A DNA stretch of 64,000 nt from Prevotella sp. 10(H). GTDB lineage: Bacteria; Bacteroidota; Bacteroidia; Bacteroidales; Dysgonomonadaceae. The translations under genes were made by a program, and so were the position numbers. Under the pieces are notes generated by a model. That model searched no databases and was not told the origin of the DNA. It saw only the letters and a list, made by a program, of their open reading frames with translations. Location: positions 124,001-188,000 of the forward strand of contig NZ_JOMI01000004.1 of the NCBI RefSeq assembly GCF_000711235.1. Direction: 5' to 3'. This document shows, one piece after another, positions 18,607-26,812 of this stretch. Each line of letters starts with the position of its first letter. Positions within the stretch are counted from its first letter, which is position 1.

Positions 18607-19449
18607 TTATTCTTCTTCATATTTGTCAAGTCGTTTTTCTAATCTTCCAATCTGTTTTTGCTGGTCTATAATATATAAAGTTAATTCTTCTACTTTTTGT
18701 AATAATTTCATCTGCATATCATTTACACTCACCCCCATTTCTTTCATTTGTTTTTCGGATGGAATTTCGGGCAAATGCTTGTTATCTTTAACGAAAGCCT
18801 CAACATCTGATAGCGGCTTTAATTTATAATCAGATTCAAATACAAAATCGGGTGCCTTATTGACTTTTATTTCCACTTCATCAGCGATTATTTTTCCTCT
18901 CACATCTAGTTTAGCCTTAGGATTTTCTGTCCCGAGACCAATATTTCCTGTTTGATCAGTTGCTGAAAAAACCTCAACAGGATAAGCTCCTGTAACATCT
19001 GTCTTACCGGCAGGATCATAAAAACTTACCGGAAAATATTTTGTTCCAACTAGAACATTAGATTGCACCGGATTTAACAAAATGGATTCTATATAGAAAG
19101 TAGCCCATTTGTGCGCAATTTCTACTACAAAATCATATGCATTATCAGATTCATATATTTTAAACACATATGTATGAGCATCATGACTACCTCCATTTCT
19201 ATGCATAACTACTCTAAGGCCGTTTCTTATAGATATCATATAGTTAGATTCACCCAGATTGGCATTTCCCACTGTTCCTCCAAAAATTTTTATATTTAAT
19301 TTACTGCGAGGCGTCGTTGAGCTTTTAGATAATGATCCCAATAATAACCATTTTGTACCGTCTTCTTCTTTAAAATATGAGTATCCCTGAGCATTGGAAT
19401 AAGAAAAGGCAATAATTAAAAGACTCGTAATCAATAAAAGTTTTTTCAT
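18607..19449 (-). CDS. Secreted protein with tail-fibre-like C-terminus
   Basis: A 280-residue protein with a signal peptide (residues 1-20, YSNAQ). The C-terminal half has GNIGLGTENPKAKLDVRGKI followed by DYKLKPLSDVEAFVKDNKHL, PEIPSEKQM and a closing coiled coil (VNDMQMKLLQKVEELTLYII). This C-terminus recurs in many Bacteroidota secreted proteins and resembles phage tail-fibre knobs that trimerise. The N-terminal part has no recognised domain. It is convergent with the ASCH gene and has its own promoter, so it looks like an accessory insertion between the TPR gene and thrS. Its function is unknown. Confidence 0.7.
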   Translation of the reverse strand: MKKLLLITSLLIIAFSYSNAQGYSYFKEEDGTKWLLLGSLSKSSTTPRSKLNIKIFGGTVGNANLGESNYMISIRNGLRVVMHRNGGSHDAHTYVFKIYESDNAYDFVVEIAHKWATFYIESILLNPVQSNVLVGTKYFPVSFYDPAGKTDVTGAYPVEVFSATDQTGNIGLGTENPKAKLDVRGKIIADEVEIKVNKAPDFVFESDYKLKPLSDVEAFVKDNKHLPEIPSEKQMKEMGVSVNDMQMKLLQKVEELTLYIIDQQKQIGRLEKRLDKYEEE

Positions 19450-19514
19450 AGCTATAAAATTTTAGATTATTTGAAAATTATGATTTGTCTCCTTTTATAG
19501 ATAATTTTAGTCCG

Positions 19515-19522
19515 CAAAGATA
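19515..19522 (-). promoter_or_regulatory. Promoter -7 element for the tail-fibre-like gene
   Basis: TATCTTTG on the minus strand matches TAnnTTTG, 65 nt upstream of the ATG at 19449. Confidence 0.45.
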
Positions 19523-19614
19523 TTCGTTTTTATGGTTTTATCAATATTTACTAATCATATATATTTTTCACCCTAAAATATGAAGGACATTATCATTAAG
19601 TGTGCAAAAATGAT

Positions 19615-19622
19615 TACTTTTG
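19615..19622 (+). promoter_or_regulatory. Promoter -7 element for thrS
   Basis: TACTTTTG matches TAnnTTTG, 55 nt upstream of the thrS ATG. It places the leader hairpin at 19636-19657 inside the transcript. Confidence 0.55.
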
Positions 19623-19635
19623 CAAGTTGGAAAAA

Positions 19636-19657
19636 GCAGCTTGTTTGTAGAAGCTGC
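19636..19657 (+). promoter_or_regulatory. thrS leader hairpin resembling a tRNA-Thr anticodon arm
   Basis: The stem GCAGCTT (19636-19642) pairs perfectly with AAGCTGC (19651-19657). The loop is GTTTGTAG. The last seven loop bases read U-U-UGU-A-G, the order of a tRNA anticodon loop (U33, anticodon, A37) with the Thr anticodon UGU. The hairpin ends 20 nt before the thrS ATG. In Escherichia coli, threonyl-tRNA synthetase represses its own mRNA by binding an anticodon-like hairpin at a similar place. Regulation here is an inference. Confidence 0.45.
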
Positions 19658-19677
19658 ATAATTAAAATAGAAACTAA

Positions 19678-21630
19678 ATGATAAAAATTACATTTCCGGA
19701 TGGTTCTGTACGCGAATTTGCGAAAGGAATTACATCGATGCAGATTGCAGAAAGCATCAGTTCGCGTCTGGCGCAGGAAGTCCTCGCCGCTAAAGTCAAT
19801 GGTGAAATATGGGATTTGACCCGCCCGATTGACACAGATGCGACGGTCGAACTGCTGAAATGGGAAGACGACGATGCAAAGCATGCATACTGGCATTCTT
19901 CGGCCCACCTGATGGCCGAGGCTGTACAGATATTGTATCCACATGCTAAGTTCGGTATCGGCCCGGCTATCGAAAACGGATTTTATTACGATATAGACTT
20001 TGGCGATACTCCGGTGAAAGACTCCGATTTCCCTAAGATAGAGGCAAAAATGATGGAACTGATTGCCAATAAGGAAGAGATTAAACGCCAGAGTATTTCG
20101 AAAGCAGATGCATTGAAAATGTTCGATGACCGTCACGAAAATTATAAGGTCGAACTTATCAACGACCTTGAAGACGGGACTATCACTACATATACACAGG
20201 GTGTGTTTACAGACCTGTGCCGTGGCCCGCATTTGCCAAATACATCTTACATTAAGGCAGTAAAAATCCTGAGTGCAGCAGGTGCGTACTGGCGTGGCGA
20301 TGAGAAGCGCAAGCAGCTTACCCGCCTTTACGGTATCACTTTCCCTAAAAAGAAAATGCTGGATGAATATCTTGTGATGCTGGAAGAAGCGAAGAAACGC
20401 GACCACCGCAAAATAGGTAAAGAACTGGAATTGTTTGCTTTCTCTGAAAATGTAGGTAAAGGGCTTCCATTATGGCTTCCACGGGGAACACAGCTGAGAC
20501 TGAAACTGGAAGATTTCCTGAAAAAAATTCAGAAGAAATTCGAATATCAGCAGGTAATGACTCCGCATATCGGCAACAAGACATTATACGTAACTTCGGG
20601 GCACTATGAGAAGTACGGAAAGGATTCTTTCCAACCTATCCATACACCGGAAGAAGGCGAGGAATTCTTATTGAAACCGATGAACTGCCCTCACCATTGT
20701 GAGATATACAAACTGTTTCCGCGCTCATATAAAGACCTGCCTGTGCGCATGGCCGAATTCGGAACAGTGTACCGCTATGAACAAAGCGGGGAACTTCATG
20801 GTTTAACAAGAGTTCGTGGTTTTACTCAGGATGATGCGCATATCTTCTGTACTCCGGAGCAATTGAAAACAGAATTTCTTAAAGTAATGGATATTGTTTT
20901 CATCATATTCAAAGCACTTGATTTTGAAAACTTCGAAGCACAGATATCTTTACGCGACCCTGAAAACCGCGAGAAATATATCGGTAGCGACGAAAACTGG
21001 GAAAAAGCTGAACGCGCCATTATCGAGGCCTGTGAGGAAAAAGGCCTGCCTGCAAAAGTGGAGCTTGGAGAAGCTGCTTTTTACGGTCCGAAACTCGACT
21101 TCATGGTAAAAGATGCTCTCGGACGCCGCTGGCAGCTGGGAACCATACAGGTAGACTATAACCTGCCCGAACGTTTCGAACTGGAATATACCGGTGCCGA
21201 CAACCAGAAGCACCGTCCGGTGATGATACACCGTGCGCCGTTTGGTAGTATGGAACGTTTTATAGCCGTACTTATCGAACATACAGCAGGTAAATTTCCG
21301 TTGTGGCTGGCGCCTGATCAGGTAGTAATCCTGCCTATCAGCGAGAAGTTCAACGATTATGCTTATCGTGTAAACGGTTACTTTAATCAACAAGGCATTA
21401 GTTCACAGGTTGATGACCGAAACGAGAAAATCGGGCGTAAAATACGCGATAACGAATTGAAAAGAATACCATATCTTCTCATTGTGGGAGAGAAAGAAGC
21501 AGAAACAGAAGAAGTTTCTGTAAGAAAACAGGGCGAAGGTGATAAAGGTTCGATGAAATTTACTAACTTTGCTGCCCGATTGAATGAAGAAATGGAAAAA
21601 ATGATGAATGCATGGGAACATCAGTCCTAA
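19678..21630 (+). CDS. thrS: Threonyl-tRNA synthetase
   Basis: A 650-residue class II aminoacyl-tRNA synthetase that charges tRNA-Thr. It has an N-terminal TGS domain (about 1-60), the editing/SAD domain (about 65-225, with [11 protein letters not shown] and the zinc-like motif at TDLCRGPH), and a catalytic core with [12 protein letters not shown] (zinc ligand C337), [13 protein letters not shown] and a C-terminal anticodon-binding domain (about 545-645). It heads thrS-infC-rpmI-rplT, the same order as in many other bacteria. The leader carries a possible autoregulatory hairpin. Confidence 0.97.
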   Translation: MIKITFPDGSVREFAKGITSMQIAESISSRLAQEVLAAKVNGEIWDLTRPIDTDATVELLKWEDDDAKHAYWHSSAHLMAEAVQILYPHAKFGIGPAIENGFYYDIDFGDTPVKDSDFPKIEAKMMELIANKEEIKRQSISKADALKMFDDRHENYKVELINDLEDGTITTYTQGVFTDLCRGPHLPNTSYIKAVKILSAAGAYWRGDEKRKQLTRLYGITFPKKKMLDEYLVMLEEAKKRDHRKIGKELELFAFSENVGKGLPLWLPRGTQLRLKLEDFLKKIQKKFEYQQVMTPHIGNKTLYVTSGHYEKYGKDSFQPIHTPEEGEEFLLKPMNCPHHCEIYKLFPRSYKDLPVRMAEFGTVYRYEQSGELHGLTRVRGFTQDDAHIFCTPEQLKTEFLKVMDIVFIIFKALDFENFEAQISLRDPENREKYIGSDENWEKAERAIIEACEEKGLPAKVELGEAAFYGPKLDFMVKDALGRRWQLGTIQVDYNLPERFELEYTGADNQKHRPVMIHRAPFGSMERFIAVLIEHTAGKFPLWLAPDQVVILPISEKFNDYAYRVNGYFNQQGISSQVDDRNEKIGRKIRDNELKRIPYLLIVGEKEAETEEVSVRKQGEGDKGSMKFTNFAARLNEEMEKMMNAWEHQS

Positions 21631-21644
21631 GTATTCATTATTTA

Positions 21645-21652
21645 TATATTTG
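21645..21652 (+). promoter_or_regulatory. Possible internal promoter before infC
   Basis: TATATTTG matches TAnnTTTG, 50 nt before the infC ATG and 14 nt after the thrS stop. It may give infC-rpmI-rplT extra expression independent of thrS. Confidence 0.35.
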
Positions 21653-21702
21653 ATAATTAAAATTTTACAATAAGAAAAAAAAGAAATTCTAACAGTTTTT
21701 GA

Positions 21703-22332
21703 ATGAGGAACAACAGATTTAATAATCGTAAAGAAGAGTTACACAAAATCAATGGAAACATCCGGGCCAGAGAAGTCCGTCTAGTCGGTGACAATGTAGA
21801 ACAAGGTGTATACACCATACACGAAGCCTTACGGCTGGCTGATGAACTTGAACTTGATTTAGTTGAAATATCTCCAACAGCTGATCCCCCTGTATGTAGA
21901 ATTACTGATTATCAAAAATTTCTTTATCAATTAAAGAAAAAACAGAAAGAAGCTAAGGCGAAGTCTGTGAAGGTGGTTGTAAAAGAAATACGTTTCGGGC
22001 CACAGACGGATGATCATGACTTTAATTTCAAGTTGAAACATGCGAAAAGCTTCCTGGAAGAAGGATCGAAAGTAAAAGCTTATGTATTCTTCAAAGGCCG
22101 TTCCATCCTGTTCAAAGAACAAGGCGAAGTGCTATTGCTACGCTTTGCTACCGAACTGGAAGATTACGGAAAGGTAGACCAGCTGCCTGCACTCGAAGGT
22201 AAGAAGATGATCATGATGATGTCTCCTAAAAAGCAACCTGTAAAAGCGGCTCCGGTAAAACCGAAAGAAGGTGAGAAAAAACCGGATAAGAAAGAACAGC
22301 CGAAAGAGGAAGAAAATAGTTCTGAAGAATAA
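21703..22332 (+). CDS. infC: Translation initiation factor IF-3
   Basis: A 209-residue protein that binds the 30S subunit, prevents early 50S joining and checks start codon-anticodon pairing. The N-terminal domain has [16 protein letters not shown] and the core [20 protein letters not shown]; the C-terminal domain has [20 protein letters not shown]. The last 35 residues are a Lys/Pro/Glu-rich tail typical of Bacteroidota IF-3. It starts with ATG, not the AUU that makes the E. coli gene self-regulated, so that mode of control is absent here. Confidence 0.96.
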   Translation: MRNNRFNNRKEELHKINGNIRAREVRLVGDNVEQGVYTIHEALRLADELELDLVEISPTADPPVCRITDYQKFLYQLKKKQKEAKAKSVKVVVKEIRFGPQTDDHDFNFKLKHAKSFLEEGSKVKAYVFFKGRSILFKEQGEVLLLRFATELEDYGKVDQLPALEGKKMIMMMSPKKQPVKAAPVKPKEGEKKPDKKEQPKEEENSSEE

Positions 22333-22385
22333 ACAATACATCAATATGTATTTGTGTTTTTAAATAATTAAATTAAAAAACTGAG

Positions 22386-22583
22386 ATGCCAAAAATGAAG
22401 ACTAATTCCGGTGCCAAAAAGAGGTTCGCCCTTACCGGATCAGGAAAAATCAAAAGAAAACATGCTTTCAAAAGTCACATTCTGACTAAGAAAACGAAAA
22501 AACAAAAGAGAAACCTTACTCACGCAACTCTTGTTCACAAATCTGACGAGAACGCAGTGAAGAAATTGTTAGCTCTTAAATAA
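22386..22583 (+). CDS. rpmI: 50S ribosomal protein L35
   Basis: A 65-residue, strongly basic protein of the large subunit. [20 protein letters not shown] and [10 protein letters not shown] are typical of bL35. It lies between infC and rplT. Confidence 0.97.
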   Translation: MPKMKTNSGAKKRFALTGSGKIKRKHAFKSHILTKKTKKQKRNLTHATLVHKSDENAVKKLLALK

Positions 22584-22640
22584 CCATTCGTTTACTAAAA
22601 AGCAAGTTAAAAGATTTATTAACCGGATGTATGCACCAAA

Positions 22641-22658
22641 GAGTTCCGAAAGGGAGCC
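22641..22658 (+). promoter_or_regulatory. Small GNRA hairpin in the rplT leader
   Basis: In the 100-nt gap between rpmI and rplT, TTCC (22644-22647) and GGGA (22652-22655) can pair around a GAAA tetraloop. L20 controls its own operon in several bacteria by binding rRNA-like leader structures. The stem here is short and contains a G-U pair, so this is only a weak candidate site. Confidence 0.22.
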
Positions 22659-22683
22659 GCTAACATTCAAAACATCGTAAATT

Positions 22684-23028
22684 ATGCCAAGATCAGTCAA
22701 TCATGTTGCTTCACGCAACCGCAGAAAAAAAGTACTAAAACTAACAAGAGGTTACTACGGAGCCAGAAAAAATGTTTGGACAGTAGCCAAAAACACATGG
22801 GAAAAAGGTCTTACCTATGCATTCCGTGACCGTCGCGCTAAAAAACGTAACTTCCGCGCATTGTGGATACAGCGTATCAATGCAGCTGCACGTCTCGAAG
22901 GAATGTCTTATTCCCGCCTAATGGGCGCGCTTCACAAAAACGGAGTGGAAATCAACCGTAAAGTCCTTGCCGACCTTGCAATGAACCACCCAGAAGCATT
23001 CAAAGCAATTGTAGATAAAGTGAAATAA
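22684..23028 (+). CDS. rplT: 50S ribosomal protein L20
   Basis: A 114-residue basic protein that binds 23S rRNA early in 50S assembly. [35 protein letters not shown] and [20 protein letters not shown] identify bL20. It is the last gene of the thrS-infC-rpmI-rplT group and is followed by a strong terminator. Confidence 0.97.
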   Translation: MPRSVNHVASRNRRKKVLKLTRGYYGARKNVWTVAKNTWEKGLTYAFRDRRAKKRNFRALWIQRINAAARLEGMSYSRLMGALHKNGVEINRKVLADLAMNHPEAFKAIVDKVK

Positions 23029-23043
23029 ATATACTTTTTATAT

Positions 23044-23076
23044 AAAAAGACCGGATAAAAATATCCGGTCTTTTTT
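23044..23076 (+). terminator. Intrinsic terminator after rplT
   Basis: GACCGGATA (23049-23057) pairs with TATCCGGTC (23062-23070) around an AAAA loop. The stem is flanked by A5 and T6, so it may extend. The IS copy begins 17 nt after the last G/C pair. Confidence 0.9.
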
Positions 23077-23128
23077 ATTTTAATTTATGTCCCGTCCTAA
23101 AATAGGTTTACAACAAAAACAACTTATT

Positions 23129-23563
23129 ATGGAACATCAAGAAAATGAGTATTATGTCAAACGTACTCAAAAAGACTACAGCCTATCTTTTAAACTTCAA
23201 GTGGTTCAAGAAATTGAATCCCGAGAGCTCAACTTAACTCAAGCAGCTCTCAAGTATGGCATTCAATCAACCAGCACAATTCGCACTTGGCTCAGAAAAT
23301 TTGGTACCTTAGACCGAGAATTACAAGTCAAATTTACTATGGAAAAGACTCCTGAACAACGGTTAATGGAACTGGAAGCTAAAGTTCGTCTGCTTGAAAA
23401 GCAAAAGGCGAGTTTAGAGAAGCAGCTTGAATTTCAACAGGATAAGGCAATCATGTTTGATATTATGATCGACATAGCCGAAAAAGAGTTTAATATTCCC
23501 GTCCGAAAAAAGTCTGTACCCGAAGCATCGAACGCTTCAAAGAAGAAAGGACAGCAACCATGA
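23129..23563 (+). CDS. IS3-family OrfA (copy 1)
   Basis: A 144-residue DNA-binding subunit of the transposase. A helix-turn-helix (SFKLQVVQEIESRELNLTQA, then TIRTWLRKFG) is followed by a leucine-zipper-like coiled coil (about 75-110). I start at the ATG at 23129. A longer frame from 23087 uses an ATG made by the flanking A plus the terminal TG, and copy 2 lacks it. The stop overlaps the orfB ATG. Confidence 0.92.
   Translation: MEHQENEYYVKRTQKDYSLSFKLQVVQEIESRELNLTQAALKYGIQSTSTIRTWLRKFGTLDRELQVKFTMEKTPEQRLMELEAKVRLLEKQKASLEKQLEFQQDKAIMFDIMIDIAEKEFNIPVRKKSVPEASNASKKKGQQP
23506..23512 (+). promoter_or_regulatory. Programmed -1 frameshift site in the IS
   Basis: A AAA AAG occurs in the orfA frame with the correct phase. 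After a -1 shift the frame stays open into orfB, giving a 423-residue OrfAB fusion. A GAAGC/GCTTC hairpin (23522-23538) starts 9 nt downstream and could stimulate slippage. The same site is at 39679-39685 and, on the minus strand, at 58652-58658. Confidence 0.65.
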
Positions 23564-24399
23564 TTTATTCATGTGATGTCTTCGGGATCAGCCGACAGGC
23601 TTATTATAAACGAGTTGACAGAGCTAAGCAGAAACAAGCTTATGGCGAGTATGTTATATCCAAAGTTCAGGATGTTCGAGTGGCTATGCCCAGACTTGGA
23701 ACTCGCAAATTATATTACCTGTTGGGTTCTTCTTTGAATATTGGCAGAGATAAACTATTCAGTATCCTCAGGGCCAATAAAATGTTAATAAGTCCTGTTC
23801 GGTCATATACCAAGACTACTATGTCAAAACATTGGCTACATAAACATCCCAACCTGTTAAAGGATATGATTGTCTATCGCCCCGAACAGGTTTTTGTGAG
23901 TGATATAACCTATATTAAATCAAAACAAAAGACACATTATCTGTCTTTGATTACTGATGCCTGTTCCAGAAAAATAGTTGGATATCATCTAAGTAATGAT
24001 TTGGGTGCACAAAGTGTATCTAAAGCTCTGAAAATGGCGATAAAGACTAGAGTTTACCATAACCCTTTGATTCATCACTCTGATAGGGGATTACAATATT
24101 GCTCTGAATTATATCAGAAAATATTAGCTAAGAATAAAATTACTCCATCGATGACTGATGGCTATGATTGCTATCAAAATGCACTGGCTGAGAGAATTAA
24201 TGGAATACTAAAACATGAGTTCTTATTTACAAAATGCAATAACTATCAGCAATTAAGCCTGTTAATTAAACAATCTATTGATATTTATAACAATAAAAGA
24301 CCACATTTGGCTCTGAATATGAAAACGCCTAACTTTATCCATCTGAAACAAAAAACCAATGAACATAAATCCATCGGTTCTTATACTATTTTAATATAA
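23560..24399 (+). CDS. IS3-family OrfB transposase (copy 1)
   Basis: A 279-residue DDE transposase catalytic part. An HTH_21 region (about 25-85) precedes an rve integrase core with D115 (VSDITYIK), D175 (HHSDRGLQY) and E211 (NALAERINGILKHE), the IS3-type DD(35)E spacing. Its ATG overlaps the orfA TGA (ATGA), so it may be made alone by coupling or as the OrfAB fusion by frameshift. Confidence 0.95.
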   Translation: MIYSCDVFGISRQAYYKRVDRAKQKQAYGEYVISKVQDVRVAMPRLGTRKLYYLLGSSLNIGRDKLFSILRANKMLISPVRSYTKTTMSKHWLHKHPNLLKDMIVYRPEQVFVSDITYIKSKQKTHYLSLITDACSRKIVGYHLSNDLGAQSVSKALKMAIKTRVYHNPLIHHSDRGLQYCSELYQKILAKNKITPSMTDGYDCYQNALAERINGILKHEFLFTKCNNYQQLSLLIKQSIDIYNNKRPHLALNMKTPNFIHLKQKTNEHKSIGSYTILI

Positions 24400-24478
24400 A
24401 TCCTGTAAACCTATTTTAGGACGGGACATTAAGTGAAATATTTCATAATATTTGTTCTGCAAATTGTTAAAAATTAGA

Positions 24479-24486
24479 TACATTTG
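24479..24486 (+). promoter_or_regulatory. Promoter -7 element for the DUF1080 gene
   Basis: TACATTTG matches TAnnTTTG, 42 nt upstream of the ATG at 24529 and 50 nt beyond the IS right end. The promoter core is therefore intact despite the insertion. Confidence 0.5.
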
Positions 24487-24528
24487 TTTGCCAAACATTT
24501 ATTTAATATACCATTAAAAGTAATTATC

Positions 24529-25200
24529 ATGAAACGCATTATTTTATTCGCGACAGTATTGCTGATAACTTGCAGTATCTCGGTTTTTGGAGAAAACAAC
24601 AGTAAAAAATGGAAGCCTCTTTTCGGAACAAACCTCTCGGAAGCACAATACAATGCTGAAGTATGGAGTGAAGAAGGCGGGGTACTCTCCGCTGTAAAAG
24701 ATGAATCTATCTGGACAACAACAGAATATGAAAACTTTGAACTCGACTTGGAATTTAAAACAGACGTAAATACCAATAGCGGAGTAGTGATATACTGTAC
24801 CGACAAAGTAAAATGGATACCTAATTCGGTAGAAATACAGATAGCCGACGACTATGGCGATCATTTTACAAATGCAAAAGCTAACGAAAAGTGCGGTGCT
24901 ATCTATGGTCACTTAGGTGCAACACAGGACAAAGTGGTGAAAAAACCGGGAGAATGGAACCATATGCGCATTAAATGTGTAGGACAGAATATTACTGTAA
25001 CCCTTAACGGAAAGAAAGTAACTGAAATGGATATGAGCAAATGGACTTCAGGAACTACAAACCCAGACGGGACAAGCATTCCAAGCTGGTTACCAAAACC
25101 ATTTGCCGAACTACCGACAAAAGGCTATATCGGTCTGCAGGGCAAGCATGGAAAATCTCTGATCTGGTTCCGTAATGTGAAAATCCGCGACGCGAAATAA
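24529..25200 (+). CDS. Secreted DUF1080 (3-keto-disaccharide hydrolase family) protein
   Basis: A 223-residue protein with a signal peptide (residues 1-20, ISVFGEN). The DUF1080/3-keto-disaccharide hydrolase domain is a concanavalin-like fold, seen in KPLFGTNLSEAQYNAEVWSE, YENFELDLEFKTDVNTNSGV, GEWNHMRIKCVG and GYIGLQGKHG. Characterised relatives cleave 3-keto-glucosides in the periplasm; many others are only carbohydrate binding. The ATG at 24529 is chosen because it begins the signal peptide; a longer frame adds 15 residues and includes part of the promoter. No oxidoreductase partner is adjacent. Confidence 0.85.
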   Translation: MKRIILFATVLLITCSISVFGENNSKKWKPLFGTNLSEAQYNAEVWSEEGGVLSAVKDESIWTTTEYENFELDLEFKTDVNTNSGVVIYCTDKVKWIPNSVEIQIADDYGDHFTNAKANEKCGAIYGHLGATQDKVVKKPGEWNHMRIKCVGQNITVTLNGKKVTEMDMSKWTSGTTNPDGTSIPSWLPKPFAELPTKGYIGLQGKHGKSLIWFRNVKIRDAK

Positions 25201-25224
25201 TAGTATAATCATTCCATAATATTG

Positions 25225-25260
25225 AAAGAGCATATCCTGACAGGTATGCTCTTTTTCTTT
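25225..25260 (+). terminator. Intrinsic terminator after the DUF1080 gene
   Basis: AGAGCATA (25227-25234) pairs with TATGCTCT (25245-25252), followed by T5CT3. Confidence 0.88.
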
Positions 25261-25269
25261 TCCCCGAAA

Positions 25270-25280
25270 ATGTCCTTTTT
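25270..25280 (+). promoter_or_regulatory. Shared box upstream of the AraC gene
   Basis: ATGTCCTTTTT lies 38 nt upstream of the -7 element TAACTTTG at 25308. The same 11-mer is found at 26157-26167, also exactly 38 nt before a -7 element. Flanking bases are similar too (A-A before; T-C-AA after). A likely binding site for the AraC regulator encoded next to it. Confidence 0.5.
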
Positions 25281-25307
25281 ATCCAATTGGGCCTAAGACA
25301 GATATTT

Positions 25308-25342
25308 TAACTTTGTCCCCATTTCTTTTATTTATAAATTTG
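25308..25342 (+). promoter_or_regulatory. Promoter region of the AraC gene (two -7 candidates)
   Basis: TAACTTTG (25308-25315) and TAAATTTG (25335-25342) both match TAnnTTTG. The second is preceded by TTTG (25312-25315) at a 19-nt gap, a good -33/-7 pair, but ends only 5 nt before the ATG. The first has TTG at 25285-25287 and leaves a normal short leader. Confidence 0.5.
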
Positions 25343-25347
25343 TATTG

Positions 25348-26148
25348 ATGGAAATATTCAATATCATACAACCTGCACCGGTTCTGGCTCCGTATATCAA
25401 GCATTACTGGACACTGGAAATCGACAGTATAATATCCGTTTCGGAACGGATTGTTCCCGTCGGGTGTATGCAGATAGTTTTTCATCGTGGCGACCGGATG
25501 AATTCCCTCACCGACAGAAAATTACAACCGCAATCCTTTATCTGCGGCCAGTCCGATGGCTTTACCGACCTGATATCCACCGGAAAGGTAAATATGCTGG
25601 TCATTGTCTTTCATCCGCATGGAGCAAAGGCATTTTTTCCGATGCCGATGAGTGAATTCCACAAAATGGACATTCCTACAGGCGAGATAGGTGATATAGC
25701 GCTTCGGGAACTGGAAGAAAGGATATATGAAGAACCGGACAACACGAAAGCAATAGCATTAATTGAATCGTACTTTATCTTCCAACTTAGAAAGACTTTC
25801 GACAGCTATAATCACAAACGTATCCATGAAGTACTGAAAGCGATAAACAGGGAGCATCAGCCAAATATCACCTCATTATCGGAAATAGCCTGTCTCAGTT
25901 ACAAACAGTTCAACAGGGTATTTACCGAATATATTGGTGCAAATCCGAAAGAGTTTACACGTATTGTCCGTTTTCAGCGGGCTTTATATATGCTGCAGCA
26001 AAATCCTGAGATCAATATTACAGAACTGGCTTTCGACTGCGGATACTACGACCAGCCGCACCTGATAAAGGAATTCAAAAGCTTCTCGGGCCATACACCA
26101 TATGAATATATGGCTGTCTGCAGTCCTTATTCCGACTACTTTTCCTAA
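25348..26148 (+). CDS. AraC family transcriptional regulator (DUF6597 type)
   Basis: A 266-residue regulator. The N-terminal DUF6597 ligand domain (about 1-130) has PAPVLAPYIKHYWTLEID and HPHGAKAFFPMPMSEF. The C-terminal AraC DNA-binding domain (about 160-258) has two helix-turn-helix units, including LSEIACLSYKQFNRVF and the hallmark ITELAFDCGYYDQPHLIKEF. I use the ATG at 25348; a TTG one codon earlier is possible. The VOC gene follows 86 nt downstream with a matching promoter box, so this regulator probably controls itself and that gene. Confidence 0.88.
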   Translation: MEIFNIIQPAPVLAPYIKHYWTLEIDSIISVSERIVPVGCMQIVFHRGDRMNSLTDRKLQPQSFICGQSDGFTDLISTGKVNMLVIVFHPHGAKAFFPMPMSEFHKMDIPTGEIGDIALRELEERIYEEPDNTKAIALIESYFIFQLRKTFDSYNHKRIHEVLKAINREHQPNITSLSEIACLSYKQFNRVFTEYIGANPKEFTRIVRFQRALYMLQQNPEINITELAFDCGYYDQPHLIKEFKSFSGHTPYEYMAVCSPYSDYFS

Positions 26149-26156
26149 CATCTAGA

Positions 26157-26167
26157 ATGTCCTTTTT
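26157..26167 (+). promoter_or_regulatory. Shared box upstream of the VOC gene
   Basis: ATGTCCTTTTT, 38 nt before the -7 element at 26195, repeats the box at 25270 with the same spacing to a promoter. This is the second half of a candidate AraC regulon. Confidence 0.5.
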
Positions 26168-26194
26168 TTACAAGACTCGGAAATCCGGATGCAC

Positions 26195-26202
26195 TAATTT
26201 TG
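26195..26202 (+). promoter_or_regulatory. Promoter -7 element for the VOC gene
   Basis: TAATTTTG matches TAnnTTTG, 32 nt upstream of the ATG at 26235. Confidence 0.5.
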
Positions 26203-26234
26203 TAAAGTCAAACCAATCAAAAAAAACAGATTTT

Positions 26235-26603
26235 ATGAAAAGACTAGTAGCATTCTTCGAAATCCCCTGTAATGATTTCAACAGGGCAGTAAAATTTTAT
26301 GAAACAGTATTCGGTATCAACATGAGTAAGTTCGATTGCGAACACGAAAAAATGGCATTCTTCCCCGAAGAAGAAGGCATATGCCCTGGAGCAATCTCAT
26401 GGGCAGAAGATTTCAAACCCTCGCAGAACGGTGTACTTATCAGTCTGAATTGTGAAGATATAAGTCCTACCCTATCGACTATTGAAGCGAATGGCGGTAA
26501 AGTTGTTATCACGAAAACAAAGATCGAAGCAGAAGGACGCGGATACTTCTGCATTTTCGCAGACTGCGAAGGAAACCATATAGGCTTATACTCTGATAAA
26601 TAA
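26235..26603 (+). CDS. VOC family (glyoxalase-like) protein
   Basis: A 122-residue single-domain protein of the vicinal oxygen chelate superfamily. Features are FFEIPCNDFNRAVKFYETVF, the middle strand GVLISLNCEDI and the C-terminal FADCEGNHIGLYS, where a Glu or His would bind metal. Relatives act as glyoxalases, antibiotic-binding proteins or metabolite chaperones. The ATG at 26235 follows the promoter and gives the normal length; the longer frame to 26157 reads through the promoter. Substrate unknown; probably induced through the adjacent AraC regulator. Confidence 0.83.
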   Translation: MKRLVAFFEIPCNDFNRAVKFYETVFGINMSKFDCEHEKMAFFPEEEGICPGAISWAEDFKPSQNGVLISLNCEDISPTLSTIEANGGKVVITKTKIEAEGRGYFCIFADCEGNHIGLYSDK

Positions 26604-26622
26604 GAATTTAATTATGTAATAG

Positions 26623-26653
26623 AAGAGGCTGAATATATCCAGCCTCTTTTTTG
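26623..26653 (+). terminator. Intrinsic terminator after the VOC gene
   Basis: AAGAGGCT (26623-26630) pairs with AGCCTCTT (26641-26648), followed by a T run. Confidence 0.88.
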
Positions 26654-26812
26654 TATACTAAAATATATGAGAAAACTTAACACTCCTTTAATATTCAAAA
26701 ATAGCTAAACAATCTTTCAAAACTTATTGTTAGCAATATAAAACATTATAAACCTTTACGTTACTGAACACAAAAGCTATAACTGTAAATTTATAATTAA
26801 AACATAAAGCTT

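Larger units (their letters stand above)
23088..24428 (+). mobile_element. IS3-family insertion sequence, copy 1
   Basis: A complete 1,341-bp element. The ends are perfect 25-bp inverted repeats (23088-23112 and 24404-24428) starting TGTCCCGTCC and ending GGACGGGACA. The 3-bp target duplication is TTA (23085-23087 and 24429-24431). It encodes orfA and orfB in the -1 relation with a slippery heptamer, the IS3 arrangement. It lies between the rplT terminator and the promoter of the DUF1080 gene and disrupts neither. The two other copies in the window encode identical proteins, so transposition was recent. Confidence 0.95.

Noticed and set aside
23087-23128. Longer OrfA start in IS copies 1 and 3
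   Set aside because: The ATG is formed by a flanking A plus the terminal TG of the element. Copy 2 has a C there, so the internal ATG is the start common to all copies.
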